From NCBI RefSeq assembly GCF_030680935.1, contig NZ_JAUXUP010000042.1, forward strand, positions 62,001-126,000: a stretch of 64,000 bases of DNA, read 5' to 3'. The stretch is from Polaromonas sp. GTDB taxonomy: Bacteria > Pseudomonadota > Gammaproteobacteria > Burkholderiales > Burkholderiaceae_C. Shown one piece after another: positions 1-9,043 of the stretch (the stretch's first letter is position 1; every line of letters begins with the position of its first letter). The notes beneath the pieces were generated by a model, which ran no database searches, was not told where the DNA came from, and was given only the letters and a program-made list of their open reading frames with translations. The position numbers and the translations under genes were made by a program.

Positions 1-482
1 ACGCCGATCACGGCGTCCCAGGGCGGCAGGCGCAGTGCGTCAGCGGCGATCTCCAGCTGGTGCTCGGAATCGGAGCCGGAGGTCGCAATGATGGCTTCGA
101 GGCGCGCCTGCTCGGCGGCCAGCGCGTCGAAGTCCGCATCAGGCTCGGCATAGGCGGTGTACACCGCTTCGAGTTGCGCCTTGGCGGCAAACACCGCACC
201 CATGCCGGCTTCGACACTTTCGCGCACGGTGTGCATGGGGTCGAGTTTGGGTTCCTGCGGCAGGTAGCCGATGTTCAGGTTCGGCATGGGAGTCGCTTCA
301 CCCTCGATCTCGGTGTCCAGACCCGCCATGATCTTGAGCAGGGTGGACTTGCCCGAGCCGTTGGTGCCCAGCACGCCGATCTTGGCGCCGGGGAAAAAGC
401 TGAGAGAAACGTCCTTGAGAATTTGACGCTTGGGCGGCACAATTTTGCCGACCTTGTTCATGGTAAATACGTACTGGGCCAT
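1..482 (-). CDS. ettA: Energy-dependent translational throttle protein EttA, N-terminal part (runs off the window)
   Basis: ABC-F ATPase that binds the ribosomal E site and gates entry into elongation according to the ATP/ADP ratio. Only the first 160 codons lie here. The translation begins MAQYVFTMNKVGKIVPPKRQ and continues through the first P-loop GTNGSGKST (near residue 40) and the EttA-typical stretch GYLPQEP, matching the start of E. coli EttA closely. ABC-F proteins are soluble and lack membrane segments, and none is seen. The start is the ATG at 480-482, preceded by a weak AGAAG. It is transcribed away from rhlE, so the region between them must carry both promoters. The signature motif and second ATPase domain lie outside the window. 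Confidence 0.93.
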   Translation of the reverse strand, partial: MAQYVFTMNKVGKIVPPKRQILKDVSLSFFPGAKIGVLGTNGSGKSTLLKIMAGLDTEIEGEATPMPNLNIGYLPQEPKLDPMHTVRESVEAGMGAVFAAKAQLEAVYTAYAEPDADFDALAAEQARLEAIIATSGSDSEHQLEIAADALRLPPWDAVIG

Positions 483-768
483 CAGGGTTCAACTTCTAAA
501 AAGGGGAAACAAAAAAGGGGAGGCGTGAGCGCAAGTCAGCCGTTGATTTTCGGCGATTTTTTGCGGGCATCCCTTGATTATCGTTCCGTGCGACAATACT
601 CGGGTTGCTGGCTCCAGTTGCCTGCAACATTCGGGCACACCTCAGTGACAGTTTCGGCAACGATGCGCGGTGTTTTTAGCCCAACCCCCTGACCCCATCT
701 GCCTTTGACTGGCGGGATGCCCACAAGCTCCCACAGGCCGATCCTGAGCACTCCTGCAGTGCAAAAAA
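483..768. other. Divergent intergenic region between ettA and rhlE
   Basis: 286 bases separate the two divergent starts, so promoters for both genes are expected here. It has A/T-richer patches around 500-515 and 545-600, unlike the surrounding coding DNA, and a GATAAT-like box is readable on the minus strand near 578-586. I could not find a convincing -35/-10 pair on either strand and see no ORF with a credible protein. rhlE has no clear Shine-Dalgarno before its ATG. Confidence 0.5.
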
Positions 769-2460
769 ATGACTTTTGAAAATCTGAACCTGGCTCCGGC
801 CATTCTTAAAGCCGTGCTTGAGCAAGGCTATGACACCCCCACTCCGATCCAGGCCCAGGCGATTCCTGCCGTCCTTGCCGGCGTCGACCTGCTGGGCGGC
901 GCCCAGACCGGTACCGGCAAAACGGCAGCCTTCGTGCTGCCCATGCTGCAGCGCCTGTCCAGTGAGCCAGCCCTGAAAAACAAGCGCGGCGTCAACGCCG
1001 TGCGCTGCCTGATCATGACCCCGACGCGCGAACTCGCCGCCCAGGTGGAAGAAAGTGTGCGCGTTTACGGCAAGTATCTGGAGCTCAGCTCCATGGTCAT
1101 GTTCGGCGGCGTTGGCATGGGCGCGCAGGTTGACAAACTGCGCCGCGGCGTCGATATCCTGGTGGCTACCCCCGGTCGCCTGCTGGACCACGCCGGCCAG
1201 GGCACGCTGGACTTGAGCCAGGTGCAAATCCTGGTGCTCGACGAAGCCGACCGCATGCTGGACATGGGTTTTATCCATGACATCAAGAAGGTACTGGCCC
1301 TGGTGCCCAAACAAAAGCAGTCGCTGCTGTTTTCCGCCACCTTCAGCGACGAGATCCGCGAACTGGCCAACGGCCTGCTGAAGAACCCGCAAAGCATCCA
1401 GGTCACACCGCGCAACACAACCGTGCAGCGCATCACGCAGACCATTCACCCGGTCGGTCGCGGCAAGAAAAAAGCCCTGTTGACACACATCATCAACGAG
1501 CACAACTGGAGCCAGGTGCTGGTGTTCACACGCACCAAGTTCGGCGCCAACAATGTGGCCGAACACCTGACGAAAAACGGCATCCCTGCGATGGCCTTGC
1601 ACGGCAACAAGAGCCAGACCGCCCGCACCCAGGCGCTGGCCGATTTCAAGAGCGGCAGCATCCGCGCGCTGGTGGCTACCGACATTGCCGCCCGCGGCAT
1701 TGACATCGACGAGCTGCCACACGTTGTGAATTATGAAATCCCCAACGTCAGCGAAGACTATGTGCACCGCATTGGCCGCACCGGCCGTGCCGGCAACAGC
1801 GGCGAGGCTGTGAGCCTGGTCTGCCTGGACGAAGAAGGCTTCATGCAGGACATCGAGCGTTTCACCAAACAAAATATTGAGAAGGTGACAGTTCCCGGTT
1901 TTGAAGCCGAGCCTGGCGAAAAAGCCGAGCCGCTGGCCATGGGCCGCCAGACCATCTGGGGTGGCATCGGCAAGCCGCCAAGCCGCGACGTGATGCAGGC
2001 AGCCGCCAAGGCCGCTCGCAGCGAAATGATGACGCGTATCCGCGAGACCAAGCCGCAAGGTGGCCGTGGTGCCGGCAATGCAGGCGGTGGCAACGGTGGC
2101 GGCAATGGCGGCGGCCGTGGCCGCAGCGGCGGTGGCGGCAATGGTGGCCGCAGCCAGCCGCAGGGCGCCCAGCCACGTCAGAACTCGGGTTACGCCCAAG
2201 GCAACCAGCAGGCGCGCAATCCGAACGCCCAGCCACCGCGTCAGCACAACCAGGAGCGCGACGATGATGCCCAACCCACCAGCCATGTCTCCTCCGGCTT
2301 CCCCTCTTCCGGCCAGCCCACTGGCGGCAATCGCGGCAACTACCGGGGCGGCGGACGCCCCGCAGGCGGCGGTGGTGGCGGCGGACGCTCGGGTGGCGCT
2401 GGTGGCCGGGGCAACGGGTCTGGTCGGTCGGGAAATTCTGGCCCGTTTACTGGCCGATAA
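769..2460 (+). CDS. rhlE: DEAD-box ATP-dependent RNA helicase, RhlE type
   Basis: Unwinds short RNA duplexes; RhlE proteins act in ribosome assembly, RNA decay and cold adaptation. The 563-residue protein has the full DEAD-box set: Q motif ([11 protein letters not shown], about residue 25), motif I AQTGTGKT (about 45), [12 protein letters not shown] (about 158), SAT, and [10 protein letters not shown] (about 333). From about residue 423 the core gives way to a low-complexity Gly/Arg/Asn/Gln tail of roughly 140 residues, an RNA-binding, probably disordered extension common in betaproteobacterial RhlE. The DNA for that tail is a run of GGC-rich imperfect repeats. The last 197 bases are shared with the following gene in another frame. 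Confidence 0.95.
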   Translation: MTFENLNLAPAILKAVLEQGYDTPTPIQAQAIPAVLAGVDLLGGAQTGTGKTAAFVLPMLQRLSSEPALKNKRGVNAVRCLIMTPTRELAAQVEESVRVYGKYLELSSMVMFGGVGMGAQVDKLRRGVDILVATPGRLLDHAGQGTLDLSQVQILVLDEADRMLDMGFIHDIKKVLALVPKQKQSLLFSATFSDEIRELANGLLKNPQSIQVTPRNTTVQRITQTIHPVGRGKKKALLTHIINEHNWSQVLVFTRTKFGANNVAEHLTKNGIPAMALHGNKSQTARTQALADFKSGSIRALVATDIAARGIDIDELPHVVNYEIPNVSEDYVHRIGRTGRAGNSGEAVSLVCLDEEGFMQDIERFTKQNIEKVTVPGFEAEPGEKAEPLAMGRQTIWGGIGKPPSRDVMQAAAKAARSEMMTRIRETKPQGGRGAGNAGGGNGGGNGGGRGRSGGGGNGGRSQPQGAQPRQNSGYAQGNQQARNPNAQPPRQHNQERDDDAQPTSHVSSGFPSSGQPTGGNRGNYRGGGRPAGGGGGGGRSGGAGGRGNGSGRSGNSGPFTGR

Positions 2461-3031
2461 AAGGTATGTGGCGGTTCACTGTGTGGGCCGCCGCGCACCG
2501 TTTCAGGTACACCCCAAACTGGTGGTGCACCTGACGGACGCACTTTCTGCATTCACGGCCCCGCCGGTGGACGATGTGTTCATCGCCCTGGGCACCACGA
2601 TCAAGGGCGCGGGGAGCCAGCAGGCTTTCCGTGCCGTCGACTTTGACGCCGTGCTGGCCGTGGCCCGCTCCGCGCGTGCCGCTGGTGCGCGCAGGCTGGG
2701 CATCGTCAGCGCCATGGGTGCCAACGCCAAATCGACTGTCTTTTACAACCGCGTCAAGGGCGAGATGGAAAACGCCGTCGGCCGTCTGGCTTATGACCGC
2801 GTGGTGCTGGCCCGCCCTTCGCTGCTCAGCGGCGACCGCAGTGCCCTGGGCCAGCCCGGACGTGGCGCAGAAAAACTGGCGGCGACAGCCATGCGCCTGC
2901 TCAGGCCTGTGACCCCCGCCAACTACCGCGCGATTGCCGCTGCAGATGTGGCCGCTGCGCTGGTAGGCGCCGTGCAGGCAAGCCCCTCAGGCCACACCGT
3001 GCTGCTCTCGGGCGACATGCAGCCCCGCTGA
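2264..3031 (+). CDS. NAD(P)-binding oxidoreductase of the HTATIP2/atypical SDR type, overlapping rhlE
   Basis: A 255-residue Rossmann-fold protein. The cofactor motif [13 protein letters not shown] begins about 45 residues in (codon near 2402). It is followed by [16 protein letters not shown], a VSAMGA segment, and [13 protein letters not shown], which supplies the Tyr and Lys of the YxxxK-like site seen in HTATIP2-type proteins. The start is placed at ATG 2264 because AGGAG lies 7 bases upstream; ATG 2267 and 2285 are alternatives. All candidates lie inside rhlE. The Rossmann core itself begins near 2393, still before the rhlE stop at 2458-2460, so the overlap is real wherever translation starts. 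Substrate unknown. Translational coupling to rhlE is likely. Confidence 0.8.
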   Translation: MMPNPPAMSPPASPLPASPLAAIAATTGAADAPQAAVVAADARVALVAGATGLVGREILARLLADKRYVAVHCVGRRAPFQVHPKLVVHLTDALSAFTAPPVDDVFIALGTTIKGAGSQQAFRAVDFDAVLAVARSARAAGARRLGIVSAMGANAKSTVFYNRVKGEMENAVGRLAYDRVVLARPSLLSGDRSALGQPGRGAEKLAATAMRLLRPVTPANYRAIAAADVAAALVGAVQASPSGHTVLLSGDMQPR

Positions 3032-3047
3032 AAACATCAGGTCTTTT

Positions 3048-3098
3048 GGCTCTCCAGCCCTTACCCGGCGGGCGAAAGCAGCTATCACTTCGATAGCA
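3048..3098 (-). repeat. Dispersed repeat copy 1 (reverse orientation)
   Basis: Read on the minus strand: GCTATCGAAGTGATAGC, then TGCTTTCGCCC, then TAAGGGCTGGAGAGCC. It is one of nine copies in this window sharing the plan GCTAT-N5-7-ATAGCT, GCTTGCGC, short variable stretch, AAGGGCT(G)GAGGCC. The first block is itself an inverted repeat. This copy lies between convergent genes and could serve in transcript termination or 3' end protection, which is inference. Confidence 0.8.
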
Positions 3099-3109
3099 CA
3101 CTGGGGCAT

Positions 3110-3493
3110 TCATCCCTGCAAAAACAGCGTGACCAGCGAGTCCGGCCCGACCTGCCGGCTCCAGTGGCCGTGCACCGCTGCGTTAAATGTGGCGCCAGCC
3201 GGAAGCAGGTCAGCGGAATAAAAATGATCGCCGGGACTGAACACCCGCGACACCCCGCCCTGCAGGCCAATTTCCATCTGCCCACCCAGAATGAACACCC
3301 ATTGCGGCTTGGGCGTGCAGTGGAACTGGCTGCGAAAACCCACCGGGCTGTGGCGCAATTGGTAGCCGCTGGACGGTGCCAGCGGCGACAGCATGGCCTG
3401 CGGCGACCCTTCGCTGAGTGCGACCGGTTCCTCGCGGAATCTGGCGCGGCCATCGGTATCGGTGAAGAGAATGACTTTGGTGAAATTGGTCAT
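3110..3493 (-). CDS. Cupin-domain protein, small
   Basis: A 127-residue single-domain cupin. The recognisable core is FHCTPKPQWVFILGGQMEIG, followed by FSPGDHFYSAD, the two short conserved cupin motifs of the beta-barrel, with His positions suited to metal binding. No signal peptide. ATG 3493 is preferred over an in-frame TTG at 3511; neither has a strong Shine-Dalgarno. It is the last gene of the leftward sugar-acid operon, 57 bases after gluconokinase, suggesting a role with sugar-acid substrates (isomerase or sensor-like), but the function is not determinable. Confidence 0.75.
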   Translation of the reverse strand: MTNFTKVILFTDTDGRARFREEPVALSEGSPQAMLSPLAPSSGYQLRHSPVGFRSQFHCTPKPQWVFILGGQMEIGLQGGVSRVFSPGDHFYSADLLPAGATFNAAVHGHWSRQVGPDSLVTLFLQG

Positions 3494-3550
3494 GGCAAGA
3501 ACTGGTCCCAAGTCCGGAAAAGAAACGATTCAAAAGTTTGGCAAAAAAAC

Positions 3551-4078
3551 TCAGGGGGCGATGCCGGTCTCACGCCGGCTGGCCACAATGGCGGCGACGA
3601 TGTCTTCAGGCCGCTCCGCCACATCAAAGCCCTGAACATTTTCTCCCGCGCCGGGCGGCTCCAGCGTGGCGAGCTGGCTGTCGAGCAGCGACGGCGGCAT
3701 GTAGTGTCCGGTGCGCGCGGCCATACGCGCCGCCAGCAACGCGTGCTCACCATGCAGGTAGACTAAATACAAATCTGGCGCGCCGCTACGCAGGATGTCG
3801 CGGTAAGCGCGTTTCAGGGCAGAACACGACAGCACCAGCCCCTGCCCTGCGACATGCGCTTGCCGCAAGTGTTCGGCCAGCACCTGCAACCAACCCTCGC
3901 GGTCTTCATCGCCGAGTGCAAAACCGGCCGCCATGCGTGCCACGTTGCGCGCCGGATGCAGCGTATCGCCCTCGAGAAACGCCAGTCCCAGGGCGGCAGC
4001 CAGCTGGGCTCCGACGGTGCTTTTGCCGCAACCGCTGACACCCATGACGACAAAAATATCGGAACACATCACGGTCAT
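3551..4078 (-). CDS. gntK: Gluconokinase (thermoresistant GntK family)
   Basis: Phosphorylates D-gluconate to 6-phosphogluconate in the cytosol, feeding the Entner-Doudoroff or pentose phosphate pathway. The 175-residue protein has the P-loop GVSGCGKST near the N-terminus, LEGDTLHPARNVARMAAG (substrate-binding DxxH region), DREGWL, and SCSALKRAYRDILR, all GntK hallmarks, and the length fits the family. ATG 4078 is chosen because the next gene upstream stops at 4101; ATG 4069 is possible. Its product would be consumed by edd-eda at 39.2-41.7 kb. In this operon it may act on a related aldonate. Confidence 0.9.
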   Translation of the reverse strand: MTVMCSDIFVVMGVSGCGKSTVGAQLAAALGLAFLEGDTLHPARNVARMAAGFALGDEDREGWLQVLAEHLRQAHVAGQGLVLSCSALKRAYRDILRSGAPDLYLVYLHGEHALLAARMAARTGHYMPPSLLDSQLATLEPPGAGENVQGFDVAERPEDIVAAIVASRRETGIAP

Positions 4079-4100
4079 ATTCTGCCGTAGCCCATTTACT

Positions 4101-5306
4101 TCATTTGGACCAGCGCACCGTGGCATCAGCCCGAAGGTGCAGGTCGGGCAGCAGCTCCAGCCCCAGGCCCGGCTTGCCGTTCAGGCTCAGCATGCCCAGG
4201 GTCACCGTGGGTAACTCGGTCACCAGTTCCTTGTACCAGCCGGTGTAGAAAGCGCGCACACTTTCCTGTATCAGCGCATTCGGCGCATGCAGCGACAGGT
4301 GACTGGACGCCGCCCAGACCACCGGCCCGGTACAGTCGTGCGGCGCCACCGGCAACTGCCAGGCATCGGCCATGGCGGCAATCTTGCGCGCCTCGGTCAA
4401 GCCGCCGCACCAGCTCAGGTCCAGCATGGCCACACCGGCGACGCCGGTTTGCAGGTAATCCTTGAAGCCCCATTTGTAACTCAGGGTCTCGCTGGCGCAG
4501 ATCAGCGCATCGCAATCTTTCGAGTACTGTTTGAGCAGGTCCAGCGAGTCCATGCGGATCGCGTCCTCGTGCCAGAAGGTGTTGAAGGGTTTGAGTGCCC
4601 GCGCGATCTTCTGCGCCATGGGCAGTCGCCACAGGCTGTGAAACTCAACCATGATGTCCATCTGCTCACCCACGGCATCGCGGATTTTGCGGAAGGGCTC
4701 CAGTGCCAGATCGAGATCGGCGTTGCTGATGTACTGGCCGTCGCTTTTTTCGGCAGCGGGATCGAAAGGCCAGATCTTCATCGCTGTCACACCCTCGGAC
4801 AGCAGGGATTCGGCCAGTTCATCGGCCCGGTGCAAAAAGCCTTCCAGATCTTCGTAAGGCCCGGCATTGGTTTTCTTCGCCGCACCTATGCCCCAATTGG
4901 CGCTGCTCTGGTTCACGGTGCTGCGCACGTACTGGTAACCGGCGCAGGTGTTGTAAATGCGTATGCTGTCACGGCTCTTGCCGCCCAGCGCCGTATACAG
5001 CGGCATGTTGGCAGCCTTGCCAAAAATGTCCCACAAGGCAATGTCGACGGCAGAGTTGCCGCGCGTTTCCACACCCGAGCCACGCCAGCCCAGGTAACCG
5101 GTGATGTCCTTGTTGCGCGCCTCTATGGCCAGCGGGTCTTTGCCCAGCAGCTTGGGACCGGCCCATTCATGAATGTAGGCTTCGACGGCCGCAGCGCCCA
5201 TGAAGGTCTCGCCGAGCCCAGTCAGGCCCTCGTCCGTATGGATGCGAACCCAGATGATGTTGGGAAACTCGCCGAGTCTCAGGGTTTCAACTTTGGTGAT
5301 CTTCAA
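4101..5306 (-). CDS. Mandelate racemase/muconate lactonizing enzyme family sugar-acid dehydratase
   Basis: Enolase-superfamily protein of 401 residues. It has the N-terminal capping domain (MKITKVETLRLGEFPN) and a barrel domain with candidate metal ligands in MVEFHSLWR, FWHEDAIR and ICASETL, then WCGGLTEARKIAAMAD and the catalytic-type His in VAPHDCTGP. This is the pattern of acid-sugar dehydratases and cycloisomerases; the exact substrate (galactonate, another aldonate or aldarate) cannot be assigned. Translation starts at TTG 5306, supported by GGAG six bases upstream; no ATG fits. It is separated from dctP by a strong hairpin with a T-run, which should lower its expression relative to the binding protein. 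Confidence 0.85.
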   Translation of the reverse strand: MKITKVETLRLGEFPNIIWVRIHTDEGLTGLGETFMGAAAVEAYIHEWAGPKLLGKDPLAIEARNKDITGYLGWRGSGVETRGNSAVDIALWDIFGKAANMPLYTALGGKSRDSIRIYNTCAGYQYVRSTVNQSSANWGIGAAKKTNAGPYEDLEGFLHRADELAESLLSEGVTAMKIWPFDPAAEKSDGQYISNADLDLALEPFRKIRDAVGEQMDIMVEFHSLWRLPMAQKIARALKPFNTFWHEDAIRMDSLDLLKQYSKDCDALICASETLSYKWGFKDYLQTGVAGVAMLDLSWCGGLTEARKIAAMADAWQLPVAPHDCTGPVVWAASSHLSLHAPNALIQESVRAFYTGWYKELVTELPTVTLGMLSLNGKPGLGLELLPDLHLRADATVRWSK

Positions 5307-5317
5307 GGGTATCTCCG

Positions 5318-5352
5318 AAAAAAAGGCCGCAGGAGCTCTACCTCCTGCGGCC
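5318..5352 (-). terminator. Intrinsic terminator-like hairpin between dctP and the dehydratase gene
   Basis: On the minus strand a perfect 11-bp stem (GGCCGCAGGAG pairing with CTCCTGCGGCC, loop of six) is followed directly by seven T residues. The dehydratase gene starts only 12 bases further on and uses the sequence just after the T-run as its ribosome-binding site. A partial terminator here would let the solute-binding protein be made in excess over downstream enzymes, as in many binding-protein operons. Confidence 0.8.
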
Positions 5353-5369
5353 CCGGTTGATCATGACAA

Positions 5370-6374
5370 TCAGCCGCCGCGTGCTTTCTTCAGGGCATCG
5401 AGCACGGTGGTCACTGCTTCACTGCCAATGGTCGGCACGTTGCGCTCATACACCGGCTTGACCTTTTCAAACATGCGGCGCTGCTCGGCTGCGCTCACCT
5501 CGTTGACCTGCATGCCCTTGGTCTTCAGACTGGTCAGCGATTTTTCGTTGAGTGTGCGGTTGGCAGCGCGCTGGACCTTCTGTCCTTCCATCGCCGCTTC
5601 GCGCAACACAGCCTGCTCCTGCGGGTTCAGCTGGTCCCACAGCTTTTTGCTGTACAGCACCAGGAAAGGGGTGTAAGCGTGGCGGGTGACGCTGAGGTAC
5701 TTCTGCACTTCATTGAACTTGGAGGTTTCAATCGTCACAAAAGGATTTTCCTGACCGTCAATGGTTTTGGTCTCTAACGCGGTGAACACTTCGCCAAAAG
5801 CCATGGGCACGGCATTGGTGCCCAGGGTCTTGAAGGTATCGAGGAAAATATTGTTCTGCATCACCCGGACCTTGACGCCGTCAAAGTCTTCAGCTTTGGC
5901 AACCGGCCGCTTGCTGTTGGTCAGATTGCGGAACCCGTTTTCCCAGTAAGCCAGGTTGATCAGGCCAGCTTCTTCAAGCTTCTTGTTGAAGTAGGCTCCG
6001 GCAGGGCCGTCAAGCACCGCATCAGCTTCTTTTTCATTGGCAAACAGAAAGGGCAGATCGAAGGCGCCGAGCTCCTTGACGATGCCTACCAGTGGGGATG
6101 ACGAGGTACACACCATCTCCTGGGTGCCGGCGCGCAATGCCTGCGTGGCCGGAAGGTCACCGCCCGCCGCGCCGCCCCAGAAAGCGTTGATTTTCATTTT
6201 GCCGCCGGTTTTTGCCGCCAGCACTTCCTGCATTTTCTTGACGCCGACGCCGACCGGATGGTCCTCGTTGACCCCATTGGTGAACTTGATCGTGCGATCG
6301 GCAAACTGCGCGAACGACGAGGTGGCGACTAGCAAGGCGGCGGCCGCTAGGGCCAGGGTTCTGCGTTTGAACAT
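5370..6374 (-). CDS. dctP: TRAP transporter solute-binding protein (DctP family)
   Basis: Periplasmic ligand-binding subunit of a tripartite ATP-independent transporter. The 334-residue protein has a Sec signal peptide (MFKRRTLALAAAALLVATSSFA, cleavage after the AxA-type SFA), then the DctP fold with HPVGVGVKKMQEVLAAKTGGK and the conserved central segment KAEDFDGVKVRVMQNN, which carries the Arg that contacts carboxylate ligands. ATG 6374 has AGGAG five bases upstream. It is third of three transporter genes. The context with sugar-acid dehydratases and kinases suggests an aldonate or similar acid as ligand. Confidence 0.93.
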   Translation of the reverse strand: MFKRRTLALAAAALLVATSSFAQFADRTIKFTNGVNEDHPVGVGVKKMQEVLAAKTGGKMKINAFWGGAAGGDLPATQALRAGTQEMVCTSSSPLVGIVKELGAFDLPFLFANEKEADAVLDGPAGAYFNKKLEEAGLINLAYWENGFRNLTNSKRPVAKAEDFDGVKVRVMQNNIFLDTFKTLGTNAVPMAFGEVFTALETKTIDGQENPFVTIETSKFNEVQKYLSVTRHAYTPFLVLYSKKLWDQLNPQEQAVLREAAMEGQKVQRAANRTLNEKSLTSLKTKGMQVNEVSAAEQRRMFEKVKPVYERNVPTIGSEAVTTVLDALKKARGG

Positions 6375-6416
6375 GGTTGTCTCCTTTATATAAACGACAG
6401 GGTTGGGAAAAAGTGA

Positions 6417-7715
6417 TTACCGCATCCACCACTGCAGGGGAACGGTAACAATCGCGGGGAAAAGCACCAGCAGGAAAAGCACGGCCAGCTGCGCCATCAG
6501 GAAAGGCAGCACCCCCTTGAAGGCGTCGTCCATGCTGATTTTGGCGACGCCACACACCACGTTGAGCACGGTGCCCACTGGTGGCGTGATCAGACCGATG
6601 GCGTTGTTCATGATGAACATGATGCCGAAGTAGACGGGATCGATGCCGGCCTTGAGTACCACCGGCATGAGAACCGGCGTGAGAATCAATACCGTGGGCG
6701 TGAAATCCAGTGCCGTGCCGACAACAATGATGAGCACCATCATCACCAGCATCAGCAGCATCTTGTTGTCCATGAAGGGCGACATCAGTTCGGCAACCTC
6801 CGTGGGGATGTTGGCCACCGTGATCAACCAGGCGCTGACCATGGCGGCAGCCACCAGGAACATCACGACCGCAGTCGTCTTGCCAGCTGCCAGTATCAGC
6901 CCGTAGAGCTGCGACCACTTCAACTCCCGGTAGATGAACATGCCGACAACAAAGCTGTAGACCGCGGCCACGACGGCAGCTTCGGTCGGCGTGAAGATGC
7001 CGAACTTCATGCCACCGATGATGACGATGGGCAGGGTCAGGGCAAAGCCGCCCTGGGCCGTGATGTGCAGGCGGCCAGCCATGGACAGCTTGGGCGCGGG
7101 CTGCACATTTTCCTTTCTGGCAATCCACCACCAGGTCAGGCCGATGGCTACACCCATGAGCAGGCCGGGAACAATGCCCGCCAGGAACAGCTTGGTGATG
7201 GAGACATTGCCGGCCACGCCGAAAATGATCAGCCCGATGGACGGTGGAATCACCGGCGCAATGATGCCGCCCGACGCTATCAGGCCGGAGGCGCGCCCGA
7301 CGTTGTAGCCGGCTGCACGCATCATCGGGATCAGCAATGCGGCCAGGGCGGCGGTATCGGCAATGGCCGAGCCCGACAGCGAGGCCATGATGACTGCGGC
7401 AATCACCGTGACATAACCCAGCCCGCCGCGATAGTGCCCGACCCAGGCCATCGCCAGATTGACAATACGCCGGCTGATGCCGCCCGCATTCATGAACTCC
7501 CCGGCCAGCAGGAAGAAGGGCACGGCCAGCAGCGGGAAGTTATCGGCCCCTTCGACAAAGCGTTGTGCCAGGATCTGGCTGTCAAAGGTCACCAGCCCAC
7601 TGGTTGCAGCCAGAAAAGCCATCAGTGTCACGCCGCAAACCAGCAGCGCATAAGCGATCGGCATGCCAATCGCCATGGCGGCCAGCAGGCTGAGGATGAA
7701 AACGCTAACAGTCAT
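6417..7715 (-). CDS. dctM: TRAP transporter large permease (DctM family)
   Basis: Inner-membrane ion-coupled permease of 432 residues and about a dozen hydrophobic segments, from MTVSVFILSLLAAMAIGMPI onward. Family landmarks include FFLLAGEFMNAGGISRRIVNLA, SGSAIADTAALAALLIPMM and NAIGLITPPVGTVLNVVCGVA. ATG 7715 overlaps the dctQ stop by four bases (ATGA), implying translational coupling; a longer in-frame reading upstream is just dctQ sequence. It works with the DctQ and DctP proteins encoded beside it. Confidence 0.93.
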   Translation of the reverse strand: MTVSVFILSLLAAMAIGMPIAYALLVCGVTLMAFLAATSGLVTFDSQILAQRFVEGADNFPLLAVPFFLLAGEFMNAGGISRRIVNLAMAWVGHYRGGLGYVTVIAAVIMASLSGSAIADTAALAALLIPMMRAAGYNVGRASGLIASGGIIAPVIPPSIGLIIFGVAGNVSITKLFLAGIVPGLLMGVAIGLTWWWIARKENVQPAPKLSMAGRLHITAQGGFALTLPIVIIGGMKFGIFTPTEAAVVAAVYSFVVGMFIYRELKWSQLYGLILAAGKTTAVVMFLVAAAMVSAWLITVANIPTEVAELMSPFMDNKMLLMLVMMVLIIVVGTALDFTPTVLILTPVLMPVVLKAGIDPVYFGIMFIMNNAIGLITPPVGTVLNVVCGVAKISMDDAFKGVLPFLMAQLAVLFLLVLFPAIVTVPLQWWMR

Positions 7716-8269
7716 GCCTTGGCCTCTTTGAATTGTTTCTCGACGTCGGCCAGACCTTCGGTTTCGATCACCTGCACCAGTTCCTGTTCGCTGATCTGAC
7801 CGGTGCACAAGCGGTACAGCACATTGAGATTGATGATGGCCATCACCACCGCCACCACGTAGCCGATGCCATACACCCAGATCATGGAAATACCCACCAC
7901 CGGTGAGACATTGGTCACCTGCAAGTCGTGCATTTTCCAGGTTCCCAGCAGGAACAAGCCGTTGCAGAACAGCATCAATGCTTCACTGAGAAAAAGGCAG
8001 ACTTTCTTGCCCATCACCGGCAAATGTTTGATCAGGGTGTCCACGCCGAGGTGCCCACCTTCATGCATGGCCACCATCGCACCTATGTACGTCAGCCAGA
8101 TAAAGAAGTAGCGCGACATTTCATCCGAAACGGAAATGCCGGAGTTGAAGGCATAACGCAGCACCACGTTGCCGAAAACCATGACGACCATGGCGACCAT
8201 GCAGACAACCACCAGAAGTTCAAGCAACTTGAAGAACCAGTAAATCGATTGATCGATTGCTTTTTGCAT
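7712..8269 (-). CDS. dctQ: TRAP transporter small permease (DctQ family)
   Basis: A 185-residue membrane protein with four predicted hydrophobic helices, the usual DctQ topology. The segment VVLRYAFNSGISVSDEMSRYFFIWLTYIGA is the DctQ signature (RY.F......DE..R..F.W....G). Its start lies 26 bases after the upstream regulator gene, in the same operon. The C-terminal tail (ISEQELVQVIETEGLADVEK) is soluble and somewhat longer than the minimal family core. Confidence 0.9.
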   Translation of the reverse strand: MQKAIDQSIYWFFKLLELLVVVCMVAMVVMVFGNVVLRYAFNSGISVSDEMSRYFFIWLTYIGAMVAMHEGGHLGVDTLIKHLPVMGKKVCLFLSEALMLFCNGLFLLGTWKMHDLQVTNVSPVVGISMIWVYGIGYVVAVVMAIINLNVLYRLCTGQISEQELVQVIETEGLADVEKQFKEAKA

Positions 8270-8295
8270 GACTGTTTTGCGTCTCTCTTTGATGC

Positions 8296-9039
8296 TCAGG
8301 CGGCCTTGAGCTGCCGTGCAGGAACACTCAGGACGGGCAGGCGCCGGCGCGAAGCCAGCACTTCCTCGATGTCTTCTTTCGCGCCGTCAATCAGTACCCG
8401 TATTGCCCGTTCGGCTTCGTCGGGCTGGTGCGCTATGACTGCGTCGAGCACGGCACGGTGCAGCGGCAGTGAGTGGGCCGGACCGTCCTTGCGCCGCGTG
8501 GAAATTTCAAAGCTGGTGCGCAACAGTGCGCCCAGCGCCTTGCTCATCTGCACCAACATGCGATTGCGGCTGGCGCGCAGCAGACCCTGGTGAAACCGCA
8601 GGTCATACGTCACGTAATCGCCACCGTCTTCCACCGCGCGTTTCATGCCGGCGTAGGCTGCCTCGACCTCGGCGATGTCCTGCGCCGTGGCGCGTTCGGC
8701 CGCCAGCCGCATTGCCGCAGGCTCCACCACGCGGCGCAAATCCTGCAAGTCGCGCAAAAAATCGGCGGTCAGGCCGGCTTTGGACTGCCAGATGATCACA
8801 TCGGGATCAAACCAGTTCCAGTGGTCTTCGGACAGTACCCGCGTGCCGACCTTGGGACCGGTCGTCATCAAACCCTTGGCAATCAGCGACTTCACCGCTT
8901 CCCGAACCACGGTGCGGCTGACACCAAGTTCCTGGCACAGCACCGGCTCCGGCGGGATCGACGCACCCACGGCATAACGCCCCGCGACGATGGCTTCGCC
9001 GAGGTGGTCAACCGTGTTTCCGTGGACGTTTTTGATCAT
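8296..9039 (-). CDS. GntR-family transcriptional regulator, FadR/FCD subfamily
   Basis: A 247-residue regulator with an N-terminal winged helix (VHGNTVDHLGEAIVAGRY, IPPEPVLCQELGVSRTVVREAVKSL) and a C-terminal helical FCD ligand domain with the conserved DLRRVVEPAAMRLAAER and FHQGLLRASRN stretches. The metal/ligand Asp and His residues of FCD proteins are visible (DLRFH). ATG 9039 lies four bases past the stop of the hydroxyacid dehydrogenase gene. Such regulators usually repress sugar-acid operons and respond to pathway intermediates. A matching half-palindrome lies in the divergent promoter at 10040-10050. Confidence 0.9.
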   Translation of the reverse strand: MIKNVHGNTVDHLGEAIVAGRYAVGASIPPEPVLCQELGVSRTVVREAVKSLIAKGLMTTGPKVGTRVLSEDHWNWFDPDVIIWQSKAGLTADFLRDLQDLRRVVEPAAMRLAAERATAQDIAEVEAAYAGMKRAVEDGGDYVTYDLRFHQGLLRASRNRMLVQMSKALGALLRTSFEISTRRKDGPAHSLPLHRAVLDAVIAHQPDEAERAIRVLIDGAKEDIEEVLASRRRLPVLSVPARQLKAA

Positions 9040-9043
9040 GAAG

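Noticed and set aside
676-2286. 536-codon open frame antisense to rhlE
   Set aside because: Ala/Gly/His-rich shadow of a high-GC gene; the sense strand has a complete DEAD-box helicase.
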